33,835 bases of DNA, taken from Verrucomicrobiales bacterium. GTDB taxonomy: Bacteria > Verrucomicrobiota > Verrucomicrobiia > Verrucomicrobiales > DEV007. The stretch lies in contig JARGNI010000045.1 in NCBI GenBank assembly GCA_029213195.1, forward strand, positions 1 through 33,835, given 5' to 3'. Positions 15,873 to 24,487 of this stretch are shown here, one piece after another. The stretch's first letter is position 1, and each line of letters starts with the position of its first letter. The notes beneath the pieces were generated by a model. The model was not told where the DNA came from. It was given only the letters and a program-made list of their open reading frames with translations, and ran no database searches. The position numbers and the translations under genes are program-made.

Positions 15873-18800
15873 ATGCCATCACCACTATCAGCCGCACTCC
15901 CTGGTGCCGTCAGTGCCCTCTACGCTGAAGGCGAGGCACAACAGGACTTCCGTGAACTCGGTCAATCCCTGACACCACCAGAGGAGTTGAACGCTGATCT
16001 GGACGTAGGTCTGAGCCTAGAAGCGGATCCAGAACTGGAGAACCAGTCACCGTTCAGCAGTGGCCTTGGCACACAGGAGCAGCTGACGCTGGAATCCCAG
16101 AAGGGTGTCGACCAGGTTCGCCAGCTGGCCGAACTGGAGATGAGACTTGGTTTCCGCTCCTCGTTCAATTTCGGCGTCAACAAGCTCACACTCACAACAT
16201 CTGAACAGGATCTAGACGACGCTGCCTTTCTAGAGGACACCGGTCTATCAATCGACGACCTGGATCCCAGCGAGTTCGACTCTATCTCAGAGCCCGGTTT
16301 CTCCCTCGACGATCTCACCGAAGATGATCTCAATGGCGGAGTTGTTGAGGTTGATCTCGCATCACGTTACGACGAGCGCCTCGCTAACAACGACCCGGAC
16401 CTGACGTTCGCTGAGTTCGCAGCACACGAGGAGCGCGAGGGCAAGAAGAGCGTTCTGGAGAAGGGCGGCGAAGCTGTCTCTGGGATCAAGGAGGGGTTCA
16501 GTGGCATGGTGAACGATTTACTTGTCGCAGGCTTCAGTGTTGCCGAGGTCGGTCCTAAGGAAGCTGCCGCTAGTTTCGGAGAGGCTGTCCTGGGGTGGGG
16601 TGCTAACACTGGTATGATGTGGGACGCAGCCACTGGCGGATTGACTAGCATATACGCTGGGGCCACAGAGGACGAACGCACGGCACAGATCATTCGCTAC
16701 CAGCGGAAGAAGGAAGAGCTGGCTAACAAACAGCAGATGTCACTCCGTGAGGGTGAGACCTTCCTGGGATCTGCAGCAGTTGCTCTAGACTCGGCACTCA
16801 CAGGTAGGAACGATGGCGACCGAGCGGCCACCATCCAGCGCAAGGCTGAGTTCCTGGTCAACGACGGATTGCAGAAGGGTCTCCAGTTTGTCCCGGACAT
16901 CATTCTCCCTGGTACCGTCGGTAAAGGTGTGGCCCAAGTGGGTATCAAATCCGCTACGTTGCCCGGCAAGGCGGCTGTCACCTGGATGGGTGGTAAGGGT
17001 GTGAAGGCTGCCCAGATGGTCGACAAGACCGTGGCCAACGCTATCAACAAGGCGACCCCCGTAGTCGGCAAGGCTCTAGACAAGACGGCGAAGGCATCGG
17101 GCAAGGCTGTTTCGAAGACTGGCAAGCTGGCATCACTGGCTGTCGGTGCAAGCTCAGGTGACGTGGCGACCATCGTCGGTGGTCAGCTCATCGCCCCTGC
17201 AGTCGGAGCAACTGTGAAGGGTGGTCTCACCGCAGGCACTGCCGCACTGCGCCACAGCTACCGAGGCGCACGAGGTGTGACACGCTTCGGCCGGAAGTCT
17301 GCCGCGCCATTCGCTCACGCTATCAAGGGCAAGCTGGAGTATGGCACGGGGTTCCGCACCACGTATGCGAAGATCGCAGCCGATGCTTCACAGCCTGCCT
17401 GGACGCGCACCGTAGCACGTCAGGCCGACTTCCTGTCTGGCTTTGCGTCCACCCGGGTCGCGGCAGCTGCGACAGCTGGTGCTGTCACGGAGGCTCTACA
17501 AGAGGGTATTCAAGAATCTCTCACCATCGGATCGACCTTCAAAGACATCGGTAGAGGTGCTGGAGGTGGTGCTGCATTCGGTGGCCCCATGGGTGCGGTT
17601 GGTGGTATCGCAGGGGCTCGGAACTTGGATGAGCATTTCCAAGACCTCGACGCCCTGGACTACCGGGACCGTGTGATTGAACGCGGAGACGATCCGGCAA
17701 TTTTCGACGGATTGGACCAGGACACCCGGCGAGGCATCGCAGCCATGCAGGGTGTTGCTCTCGACTCTTCGAACATCCGGCTCGTCTCGCAGTCCGAGTT
17801 CGCTCGGCTGACAGATCAAGACCAGGGTATCGCCACCCAGGATGGAGCCTTCATCCAGGACAACGGTGACGTGCTGGTCAACATGAACCAAGTGGGGTTC
17901 GACAATCCGAAGAGGCTTCTCTCAACCATCGGTCACGAGATCGGACATGCCGCCTACCTCAACCTGGACGACTCAGTCAAAGACCAGTGGCGCGACCTCG
18001 CGCACCGTGAGTATGGCGAGGACGTAGTGGAGAAGTTCCGGCAGGACTACGGTAGCGCCATCGGTAAAGAGGTGACGACCGACGTCGCCCTGGACGAGAT
18101 GTTCGCCGAGCACTTCCTAGGACACGGCACCACCGGCAAGCGTCTTCTGGATAAGAAACGGAAGCTGGGCGCCATCGGTGTAGGTGGCCAACGCACCCTT
18201 CGCCGGATTCAAGACGGGGTGCTCAAGAAGATGGGCATCCACGGCTCTGGTGTGGATCCCAACACCGATCTTCTCGAGTTCACGCCCTACAAGGATAACG
18301 CCGACGTTGAGAAGTTCATTAACGGATCGCTACGGGATCTCGGGGCACCCCTCCCCAAGGTCGACATGCCGAAGGTCAAGGCTGGGCCAATCAACGTAGA
18401 TGATCCTGGCATTGACGCACTGCAGAGAGCGCTAGACGCTGAGGCTGGCGACGTCATCACCCTGGCGAACGACAAGTCTGTGTTCCCTGTTAGGGTAAAC
18501 GGTGACAATGTTAAGTATGTCGACATGGATGAGGCGACGGACGCAGTCATGTCCGAGGAGCCAACCACGGATCCAGACGAGCAACGGATCCTAGAGGAAC
18601 TCCAGAAGGTGAAGCAAGGCGAGCCGTCTGCGTTCGACCACCTCGTAGAGGAAGCACCTGCGAAAGCATTTGAAACCGGGGACGTCACAGACGCGGACAT
18701 CCAAGCAGCGATTGAGCCGGGTGTCGCTTTCGGTAAGGAGATCGAGGACACGATCAAGTCGAACATCGAGACCGGTGGTGTCGAGGCGATCCCCTTCCAG

Positions 18801-21800
18801 TACCAGAAGACACCGGACGGACCAGTAGAATCCAAGATCGTCTTCCCGTTCAAGGTGAAGGCCAACAAAGCAGGTGACCTGACCGTGACCGGTCTCGACT
18901 CGGACGCCTTCAAAGCATACCTGGAACGCGAAGGTGTACCGGATGGTTTCCGGGACAAGGATCACCTCAGGGACGTGGCCCGACGCATGGCGACCGACCC
19001 GGAGAGCGTGACCGCTCAAGAGAAAGCGGATCTATTTGCATCAAACCAGGACTTCCTGCGGTCTTACAGATTTGATAAAGTTGTAGGTTTGAGTAGAAAA
19101 AGTGGGAAAAGTGGAGTAACGTCATCAATATCTAATGAACCAACACGACCAAGACCGAGAGCTTTTAGCCCAGCACGAGACGCAGAGCGACAAGCCAACA
19201 TCGACCCAGGAAATCTTAGCGATGCCCTCGGACGTGTTGCAGGCCCGAAGGCGGCTACAGATTTCCTCGCAGATGAAGGCTCTAGCCAATCTGAGCCCGG
19301 GAGTCCTGAAGCCGTCAAAGCAGCAGCCAAGGAAGTCAGAACCATCAAGCGACTCGCCCCCAAGCTAGTCCCCGCAGTCCGTGCACGTGCCAAACAAGCA
19401 GCCACCTCCAACCAGGGAGGCGCCGAACACGAGGTCCATCTGGATCCGGCGTCTGACCGTGTCGTCAAGGTATGGCGTCATTGGGACGGAGGCGGCGACA
19501 CACCCCGGAGTTACATTGACCGGCACACGACACTCAATCGGTTCTTCAACTCAGACAACCGGATCGAAGGCGTGCTACCCGATGGTGGTATCGTCACCTC
19601 AGCACCTTTCGCAGACGCCGCGGACATCAACAACCCACACCCAACCCCGGATCAAATCCGTGAATACATGTGGGAGCACGGCTTCAGAGGAGAGGGAGAC
19701 ATCTACCGCCGAGGTAAGGTCACCATCTACGACACGAAGCCAGAGAACTTTGTTCAGACTCAAGACGGCACGGTTATCATCGACGCACTCGTCGACACCG
19801 ACGACGTGGCACCAGAGATTCAGCAGGAGCAGGACGACCTCTTCAGAGATGAGGACGAATTCGGCGACGACCCCTTTGCAGACACACTAACAGACGACCC
19901 ATTATTTAGCCCTAATAGAGATGCCACCAATGCAATCACCGAAGTCGACGCCACAGACCAAACAGCAAATGTTCGAACGGGGGCAGAAGGAGTCCAAGGG
20001 CTTCGTGACCCTGCTCAAGACCCTCAAAGCACAGGGCAAGAAGGACCTATACAACTCGGCAATCAAGCTGAAGTACCGCTCGGGCTACAAGCCTCAGACG
20101 GAACAGGAAGCAGCCCTGACCTCGGAGCAGCTGTCCAGCCTCCGCTTAAAGGAGTCGCAGTCGAGGCAGGAGACACCGCTGCCATTACCAAGTTCAGAGA
20201 CGGGCTTGTAGCCACTAACGCGACCCACAAGTTTGGGTTTGCGGTGGAGGACAAGGGCCCTTACTTCTACGCCAACCCAGAGACCCGACTCTTCACATCA
20301 GGAGGGGCGGGAGTCGCCGTGACCCCTGATGGGGATATGGTCTCTGTGTTCAAGCAGCCGGGCACGGAAGGCAACGTGCGTGAGCTGATCGACATGGCGA
20401 TCGAGGCAGGCGCAGACCGCCTGGATAACTATGACATCGGCGGATTCCTCCCGGGGTTCTATGCCAAGCACGGATTCAAACAGGTGGCACGGGTGAAGTT
20501 CAATCGGGAGTTCGCACCAGAAGCGCCCGCCGACCAGAGTCCTGACATCGCGCTTATGGTCCACGACCCGGATGGGGTTGTGCAGGCCGACGATACCCTC
20601 TTCGAAGATTACGAGGACGCAGAGGCCGCACAGATGGCAGCTGTTGCACAGGTCCGTGCCGCACAAGCGCAAGTCCAGGAAACCCACACCCCTGAATTCG
20701 AGGTGGCTCCGCTCCCCGTGGAGATCACTAACAAGAAGAAGAACACCGCCAAGACTATCCCGTATGCCCTGACACAGTCGCCAGAGTCTACCACCTTCCA
20801 AGGAGTGGTCGACGATCCGACGCTGCCAGACTACAAGAAGAAGTTCCCATACAAGGTCACTGGTGAGGGGCAGAAGCGCATCAACCGGCAGATCGAGTCC
20901 GGCTACGTCGACGAGCTGAAGCGGCGTCTTGTGAACGAATACAACGAGGTCGTGACGGACCCAGCGGTGGCAGGTGGTCAGGGCTGGTATTCACGGATGC
21001 GTAAAGCCTTGAAGGAGGTCCTGGGTGACCGGGCCGAGATCTTCTCCCAGCTACTGGGTGCCACCAGCGCAAAGACGCCAGTCGATACCAATTTCATCTT
21101 CACCGTGGACGCCTTCGACCGATACGAGTCGGGCGCACTCGACGAAACCATGGCTAACTACGTGGAAGCACGCGCCATGACAAAGCCTCAACTGGTCAAG
21201 GCGCTCAACGACAAGGGTATCACGCACACGACCCCTGAGGACCCCAAGACAGAGCCCAAGCTGATCACTGAGAAGACTCAGATGCCGACGCTGCTCGTCT
21301 CCTATGACCAGCACGTGAAGACCATCCTCCCACGCCAGTCCAACGGCAAGAAGTACGGAGCGAACTCTTCTGCTGTGGCCAAGGTACTTGCAGGTGTGTG
21401 GCTTACGGAGGCCACGGCTCCGAAGACACCCAACTTCGCTGGGAACCTCACGGGGCGCACGCTAGCGGCCACCATCGACGTGTGGGCCGCACGTACACTA
21501 CGCCGGCTGACTCACGGCAGCGCAGACACCCCTTGGCGGATCCAAGCCAAGTCGGAGGGTGCTGTCAGCAATGAGGACTTCGCCTTTGGGCAGATCGTCT
21601 TTGAAAGAGCTGCCGCTGAGCTGGGTATCAATCCGGATGATCTCCAGGCGGTAGCGTGGTTCGGGGAGAAGGCTCGCTACCGTAACGAGGGCATCACCGG
21701 AGCCGTAGGCGAGGAACTGTCATCCTTTGACACTGCGTTCGACGCGATCTTCAGAGACCCGGACAATCCTGCCTCAGCTAGTGAGGGGCAACGACGGATT

Positions 21801-21929
21801 GCACTTCAGAAGAAACTCAAACAAATCCAGAAACTAAGGAAATCCCATGCCACAGACACCACCACTGCCGACAAGATCAAGTCCCTCCGACGAGACATTG
21901 AAAGACTTGTCGCTTCAAGACCTTCGTAA
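15873..21929 (+). CDS. Giant polyvalent ejected virion protein (gp16 position)
   Basis: 2018 residues in one frame. Visible in order: an acidic N-terminus (1-190); Gly/Ala-rich amphipathic segments (about 205-580) suited to membrane channel formation; a zinc metallopeptidase-like domain with HEIGH (688-692) and a candidate third ligand in DEMFAEHF (741-748); a WYL-like beta segment (about 973-1075, IPFQYQK ... YRFDKVVGL); a kinase-like domain with K1199, DTKPEN (1287-1292) and Asp1304; a GNAT-like domain (about 1450-1570, ending FLPGFYAKHGFKQVARV); and a C-terminal phage domain (about 1700-1960, GWYSRMRKAL, LLGATSAKTPVDTNF, TIDVWAARTLRRL, QAVAWFGEKARY). Such mixtures define phage polyvalent proteins, delivered into the cell with the DNA. 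It fits the gp16 slot but is much longer than T7 gp16 (about 1318 residues). Confidence 0.75.
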   Translation: MPSPLSAALPGAVSALYAEGEAQQDFRELGQSLTPPEELNADLDVGLSLEADPELENQSPFSSGLGTQEQLTLESQKGVDQVRQLAELEMRLGFRSSFNFGVNKLTLTTSEQDLDDAAFLEDTGLSIDDLDPSEFDSISEPGFSLDDLTEDDLNGGVVEVDLASRYDERLANNDPDLTFAEFAAHEEREGKKSVLEKGGEAVSGIKEGFSGMVNDLLVAGFSVAEVGPKEAAASFGEAVLGWGANTGMMWDAATGGLTSIYAGATEDERTAQIIRYQRKKEELANKQQMSLREGETFLGSAAVALDSALTGRNDGDRAATIQRKAEFLVNDGLQKGLQFVPDIILPGTVGKGVAQVGIKSATLPGKAAVTWMGGKGVKAAQMVDKTVANAINKATPVVGKALDKTAKASGKAVSKTGKLASLAVGASSGDVATIVGGQLIAPAVGATVKGGLTAGTAALRHSYRGARGVTRFGRKSAAPFAHAIKGKLEYGTGFRTTYAKIAADASQPAWTRTVARQADFLSGFASTRVAAAATAGAVTEALQEGIQESLTIGSTFKDIGRGAGGGAAFGGPMGAVGGIAGARNLDEHFQDLDALDYRDRVIERGDDPAIFDGLDQDTRRGIAAMQGVALDSSNIRLVSQSEFARLTDQDQGIATQDGAFIQDNGDVLVNMNQVGFDNPKRLLSTIGHEIGHAAYLNLDDSVKDQWRDLAHREYGEDVVEKFRQDYGSAIGKEVTTDVALDEMFAEHFLGHGTTGKRLLDKKRKLGAIGVGGQRTLRRIQDGVLKKMGIHGSGVDPNTDLLEFTPYKDNADVEKFINGSLRDLGAPLPKVDMPKVKAGPINVDDPGIDALQRALDAEAGDVITLANDKSVFPVRVNGDNVKYVDMDEATDAVMSEEPTTDPDEQRILEELQKVKQGEPSAFDHLVEEAPAKAFETGDVTDADIQAAIEPGVAFGKEIEDTIKSNIETGGVEAIPFQYQKTPDGPVESKIVFPFKVKANKAGDLTVTGLDSDAFKAYLEREGVPDGFRDKDHLRDVARRMATDPESVTAQEKADLFASNQDFLRSYRFDKVVGLSRKSGKSGVTSSISNEPTRPRPRAFSPARDAERQANIDPGNLSDALGRVAGPKAATDFLADEGSSQSEPGSPEAVKAAAKEVRTIKRLAPKLVPAVRARAKQAATSNQGGAEHEVHLDPASDRVVKVWRHWDGGGDTPRSYIDRHTTLNRFFNSDNRIEGVLPDGGIVTSAPFADAADINNPHPTPDQIREYMWEHGFRGEGDIYRRGKVTIYDTKPENFVQTQDGTVIIDALVDTDDVAPEIQQEQDDLFRDEDEFGDDPFADTLTDDPLFSPNRDATNAITEVDATDQTANVRTGAEGVQGLRDPAQDPQSTGQEGPIQLGNQAEVPLGLQASDGTGSSPDLGAAVQPPLKGVAVEAGDTAAITKFRDGLVATNATHKFGFAVEDKGPYFYANPETRLFTSGGAGVAVTPDGDMVSVFKQPGTEGNVRELIDMAIEAGADRLDNYDIGGFLPGFYAKHGFKQVARVKFNREFAPEAPADQSPDIALMVHDPDGVVQADDTLFEDYEDAEAAQMAAVAQVRAAQAQVQETHTPEFEVAPLPVEITNKKKNTAKTIPYALTQSPESTTFQGVVDDPTLPDYKKKFPYKVTGEGQKRINRQIESGYVDELKRRLVNEYNEVVTDPAVAGGQGWYSRMRKALKEVLGDRAEIFSQLLGATSAKTPVDTNFIFTVDAFDRYESGALDETMANYVEARAMTKPQLVKALNDKGITHTTPEDPKTEPKLITEKTQMPTLLVSYDQHVKTILPRQSNGKKYGANSSAVAKVLAGVWLTEATAPKTPNFAGNLTGRTLAATIDVWAARTLRRLTHGSADTPWRIQAKSEGAVSNEDFAFGQIVFERAAAELGINPDDLQAVAWFGEKARYRNEGITGAVGEELSSFDTAFDAIFRDPDNPASASEGQRRIALQKKLKQIQKLRKSHATDTTTADKIKSLRRDIERLVASRPS

Positions 21930-22011
21930 CTTCTCAGAGTTCCAGGCCGAGGAGTTCAGTGAAGGCGATGAGTTCGATCAAGCCTTCGCAGAGGCGTTCG
22001 ACGGAGATTAG
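21847..22011 (+). CDS. Small acidic protein overlapping end of giant gene
   Basis: ATG 21847 opens a 54-residue frame that overlaps the last 83 bp of the giant gene out of frame and continues beyond it to TAG 22009-22011. The product begins MPQTPPLPTRSSPSDETLKD and ends with a strongly acidic, Phe-spaced segment (FSEFQAEEFSEGDEFDQAF). The acidic F-E pattern outside the overlap looks selected, as in small scaffold-like or DNA-mimic proteins, but no function can be given. It is the last plus-strand gene before the convergence. Confidence 0.55.
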   Translation: MPQTPPLPTRSSPSDETLKDLSLQDLRNFSEFQAEEFSEGDEFDQAFAEAFDGD

Positions 22012-22018
22012 CGACCTC

Positions 22019-22216
22019 TCACGAGAAGTTGACTCGACCAAGCGAAAGGTCGTCGATCATATTGGTGTGGCAGAACCGCTCGATCAGAGCAGCCGCCTCC
22101 CTGATATCCTCAGGGATGGTGAAAGGTTCACGACCAGGGAGCACGTGTAGCTCACGGAAGAAGCGATCTCCGTGGTCGTCGTCTACGTTATCTATCTCCT
22201 CGTTGGGCGTAATCAT
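22019..22216 (-). CDS. Small acidic hypothetical protein
   Basis: 65 residues when started at the ATG at 22216, which has the TTA-ATG type SD-less context seen elsewhere; an earlier in-frame ATG at 22231 would add five residues. The sequence is acidic at the N-terminus (MITPNEEIDNVDDDHGDRF) and helical at the end (EDIREAAALIERFCHTNMI). It is the last gene of the minus operon, 37 bp after the STELLO gene. Its stop lies 7 bp from the stop of the converging plus-strand gene. The family is unknown. Confidence 0.6.
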   Translation of the reverse strand: MITPNEEIDNVDDDHGDRFFRELHVLPGREPFTIPEDIREAAALIERFCHTNMIDDLSLGRVNFS

Positions 22217-22253
22217 TAAGCACAATACCACACTTATCTACGCTTTTCAACCC

Positions 22254-23213
22254 TTATAATCCCTTGTAGTAGTGCTTGTCGTGAATCTCACTGATCCACA
22301 GCTCAAGCAGACCCAGCTCACTAGGCAGGACAAAGCCATGTTCAGCCAACCAGCGGTAGCACGCCCTTAGATTGGACGTATAGGATTCGGTGAGGTCCAA
22401 TGATTCTAAGCCCTCCCGGATCTTCTCGGCACCATCGTAGAGTGGGAGTTCCTGTTTCAGGTCGTCGATGAGATCGTGCTCGTTGCGGTACTGAATCACC
22501 TCTGGAGCGTGGAAGACGATGGGCTCTTCTTGGATCCTCTGGGCAACGTAAGACCGCAGAATGTCGCAGACCCTCATGCTGCAGGTGGAGGGTAGATACA
22601 TCAGGGGGTAGGCCTCAGGCCACCACCAAGTACTCTGACTATTGAAGGGGCACCACGATCGCACTCGCACGCTCTGCGCCGAAGTGGAGAAAAGGGTCTC
22701 ACGCCCATCTGCCAATCTCCAGACGGCATCAACATCAGGGGATCCATTAGCCAAACCTTGCTGAATAGGGGCAACACAGTGATCTCTCCCAGCTGTGAAA
22801 CCGGATTCAATCTCGGAGTGAGGGAGACCCCTTGGCCAGATCCGGGGGTCGCTGAGTCCTTTAAATGCATTGTAGACGTTGGCCCACTCAGATCCAGAAT
22901 AGGCTAGCCGTGCGAGACACTCCTTCTCCCTGACCTTGAAATTGGGCAGGGGGTAGTTGTCGTCATCTGTGTCGTAGAGAACAGATGCGCCCTCTTCCAT
23001 TGCCTTCAGGTAGCCCAGGTTCTTCCTAGCATAGTGGTTCTTTGGAAGAGCACCAGCGAGAGGACTGCTATTGTAGACGATCCGGCCTATCTGTGAGGTG
23101 AATAGCTCGCCGGGTGTCTTCTCATCGGGAACGATGAGCAGATCCCCAAGGTCGTGCCACGACTTCACAGATGAGTCTGGGCCATTGATAGTGGTGATAA
23201 CGATCTTTAACAT
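22254..23213 (-). CDS. STELLO-type (DUF288) glycosyltransferase
   Basis: 319 residues from the ATG at 23213 (a longer frame exists but runs back into the upstream gene). It starts with a Rossmann strand (MLKIVITTINGPDSSVKSW), then SSPLAGALPKNHYARKNLGY and the YDTDDDNYP motif (residues 80-88), the nucleotide-sugar/metal DxD of a GT-A-like fold. It later has WPRGLPHSEIES, QQGLANGSPDVDAVWRL and a Trp-rich WCPFNSQSTWWWPEA segment. This series is characteristic of the STELLO/DUF288 family, known from eukaryotes and also seen in viruses and bacteria. Its ATG overlaps the upstream stop (ATGTTAA), so it is translated with the methyltransferase fusion; I infer joint action on a surface or secreted glycan. 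Confidence 0.75.
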   Translation of the reverse strand: MLKIVITTINGPDSSVKSWHDLGDLLIVPDEKTPGELFTSQIGRIVYNSSPLAGALPKNHYARKNLGYLKAMEEGASVLYDTDDDNYPLPNFKVREKECLARLAYSGSEWANVYNAFKGLSDPRIWPRGLPHSEIESGFTAGRDHCVAPIQQGLANGSPDVDAVWRLADGRETLFSTSAQSVRVRSWCPFNSQSTWWWPEAYPLMYLPSTCSMRVCDILRSYVAQRIQEEPIVFHAPEVIQYRNEHDLIDDLKQELPLYDGAEKIREGLESLDLTESYTSNLRACYRWLAEHGFVLPSELGLLELWISEIHDKHYYKGL

Positions 23214-24487
23214 GTGAATTTGTGAGCGTTGATTGTCGTCAGGTTCTCCGTGCACCCACCGAGCCACCACGCAGCTTCGCCGAAGGTGCTCATCTCGGTG
23301 ATTGTTAGGTCGTGGCAGGTCGCTAAGATGAGCAGCTCTATCAGATCCTCCCGGATTGCTTCCGGTGTTCTGTTGCGTGGCGTGGTCCTGGGATACTGCA
23401 GGTAGTCACCCTCGATGTCTTTGTCAGAGGTGACGAAGGCTCCGGCAGGTGGAGGGGGCAGCTCCCCGACCTTGATCCGTTCGTTCGCTTCGTCCCAGCT
23501 CCGGATCTGCCATCCCACCGTCGGCTGGTGCTCGTTAACAAAGTGTGTCATGTCCAGCAGGATGTCCGTTTTGAACGATGCCATGACAGCACTCCACAGT
23601 GCATTGTAGGTGCGCTTGATCTGGTCAGGGTCCTCTAGCCACTTGAACATCCAGCACTCGTATGGTGGCTCACCCATAGGCTGGGTGAGGTCTTTAATCT
23701 CTGCGATAGATGCGGGCATAAAGCGCCTCCAGTCTGGCTCTGCCCGGATGAACCGAGCGTGTGGCTTGAAGAGGGTTGCAGGATTGCAGCAGCTCCACTG
23801 AGGGAGCAGGCCCTGGAGCATAGATCCGACCATGTCGAGAAGGCTGTTGCCCAGTCCAGCGTGTGCCGGTGAGATGATCAGGTCACGCTGTGTGTTGCCC
23901 TCGTCAGGGATGGCCTTGTGCACGTGGAACTTGCCCTCGATCGGCAGAGGTCGCTGTCCTGCGTAGGCGTTGATTAGGATCTCCTCAACGATGGCGACAG
24001 AGCAAGAGAAGAACGCCTTCTCCCCGCCCTCCATGACGTCAGCCTCGGTGCCTTGAGTGTCCACCTTGATGATGTCTGGCCAGCAGTCGTTGTCCTTGCA
24101 CCAGTCGTCCAGCCGGATCGTCGTGACGTTCTCAGAGCCTACCGGATCCGTCAGGCTACCCCAATCATGATCAGTCCCCTTGTGGAGCAGCGAGCTGCAC
24201 TGGTCGAACTCGGTCACGTTGATAACGGCACTGCCATACTCGTTAGAGATGGCGCACTGGATAAGATCAGCGTCGATCTCGTTGCACTTGTCCCGGGCCA
24301 CCTCGGTGACCAACGGCTCAAAGCAAACGATCTTGGCATCCGGATACAGCTCGCGGAAGATCTCCGCGCTCTGCCCATGGTGAGCACCGATGTCAAAGAT
24401 GACAGGGTTCTTCGGTGCGTGCTTCCCTGCCTCTAGGAACAGGTCCTTCTGGCCTTCGCGCCAGACTAAATATTCTTCGTAGCTCAT
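23207..24487 (-). CDS. FkbM-type methyltransferase fused to fucosyltransferase-like domain
   Basis: 426 residues from the ATG at 24487, which overlaps the helicase stop (ATGA). Residues 1-200 are an FkbM/Methyltransf_21 domain: SAM motif FDIGAHHGQSAEIF (D32-G38), acidic ribose-binding CFEPL (about 54-59), LDDWC and IKVDTQGTEADVMEG (about 140-152). Residues 205-426 resemble NodZ/alpha-fucosyltransferase-like enzymes: AHAGLGNSLLDMVGSMLQ, VGWQIRSW (near 322) in place of the usual HxRxGD, FVTSDKDIEG, and STFGEAAWWLGG near the end. FkbM enzymes O-methylate sugars, so one polypeptide may both transfer and methylate. The second domain is the less certain part. Confidence 0.7.
   Translation of the reverse strand: MSYEEYLVWREGQKDLFLEAGKHAPKNPVIFDIGAHHGQSAEIFRELYPDAKIVCFEPLVTEVARDKCNEIDADLIQCAISNEYGSAVINVTEFDQCSSLLHKGTDHDWGSLTDPVGSENVTTIRLDDWCKDNDCWPDIIKVDTQGTEADVMEGGEKAFFSCSVAIVEEILINAYAGQRPLPIEGKFHVHKAIPDEGNTQRDLIISPAHAGLGNSLLDMVGSMLQGLLPQWSCCNPATLFKPHARFIRAEPDWRRFMPASIAEIKDLTQPMGEPPYECWMFKWLEDPDQIKRTYNALWSAVMASFKTDILLDMTHFVNEHQPTVGWQIRSWDEANERIKVGELPPPPAGAFVTSDKDIEGDYLQYPRTTPRNRTPEAIREDLIELLILATCHDLTITEMSTFGEAAWWLGGCTENLTTINAHKFTC

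Noticed and set aside
18287-18958. Minus-strand 223-codon frame inside the giant gene
   Set aside because: It is antisense to continuous coding sequence and its residues are low-complexity Ser/Thr/Pro; no start context or neighbour logic supports it.
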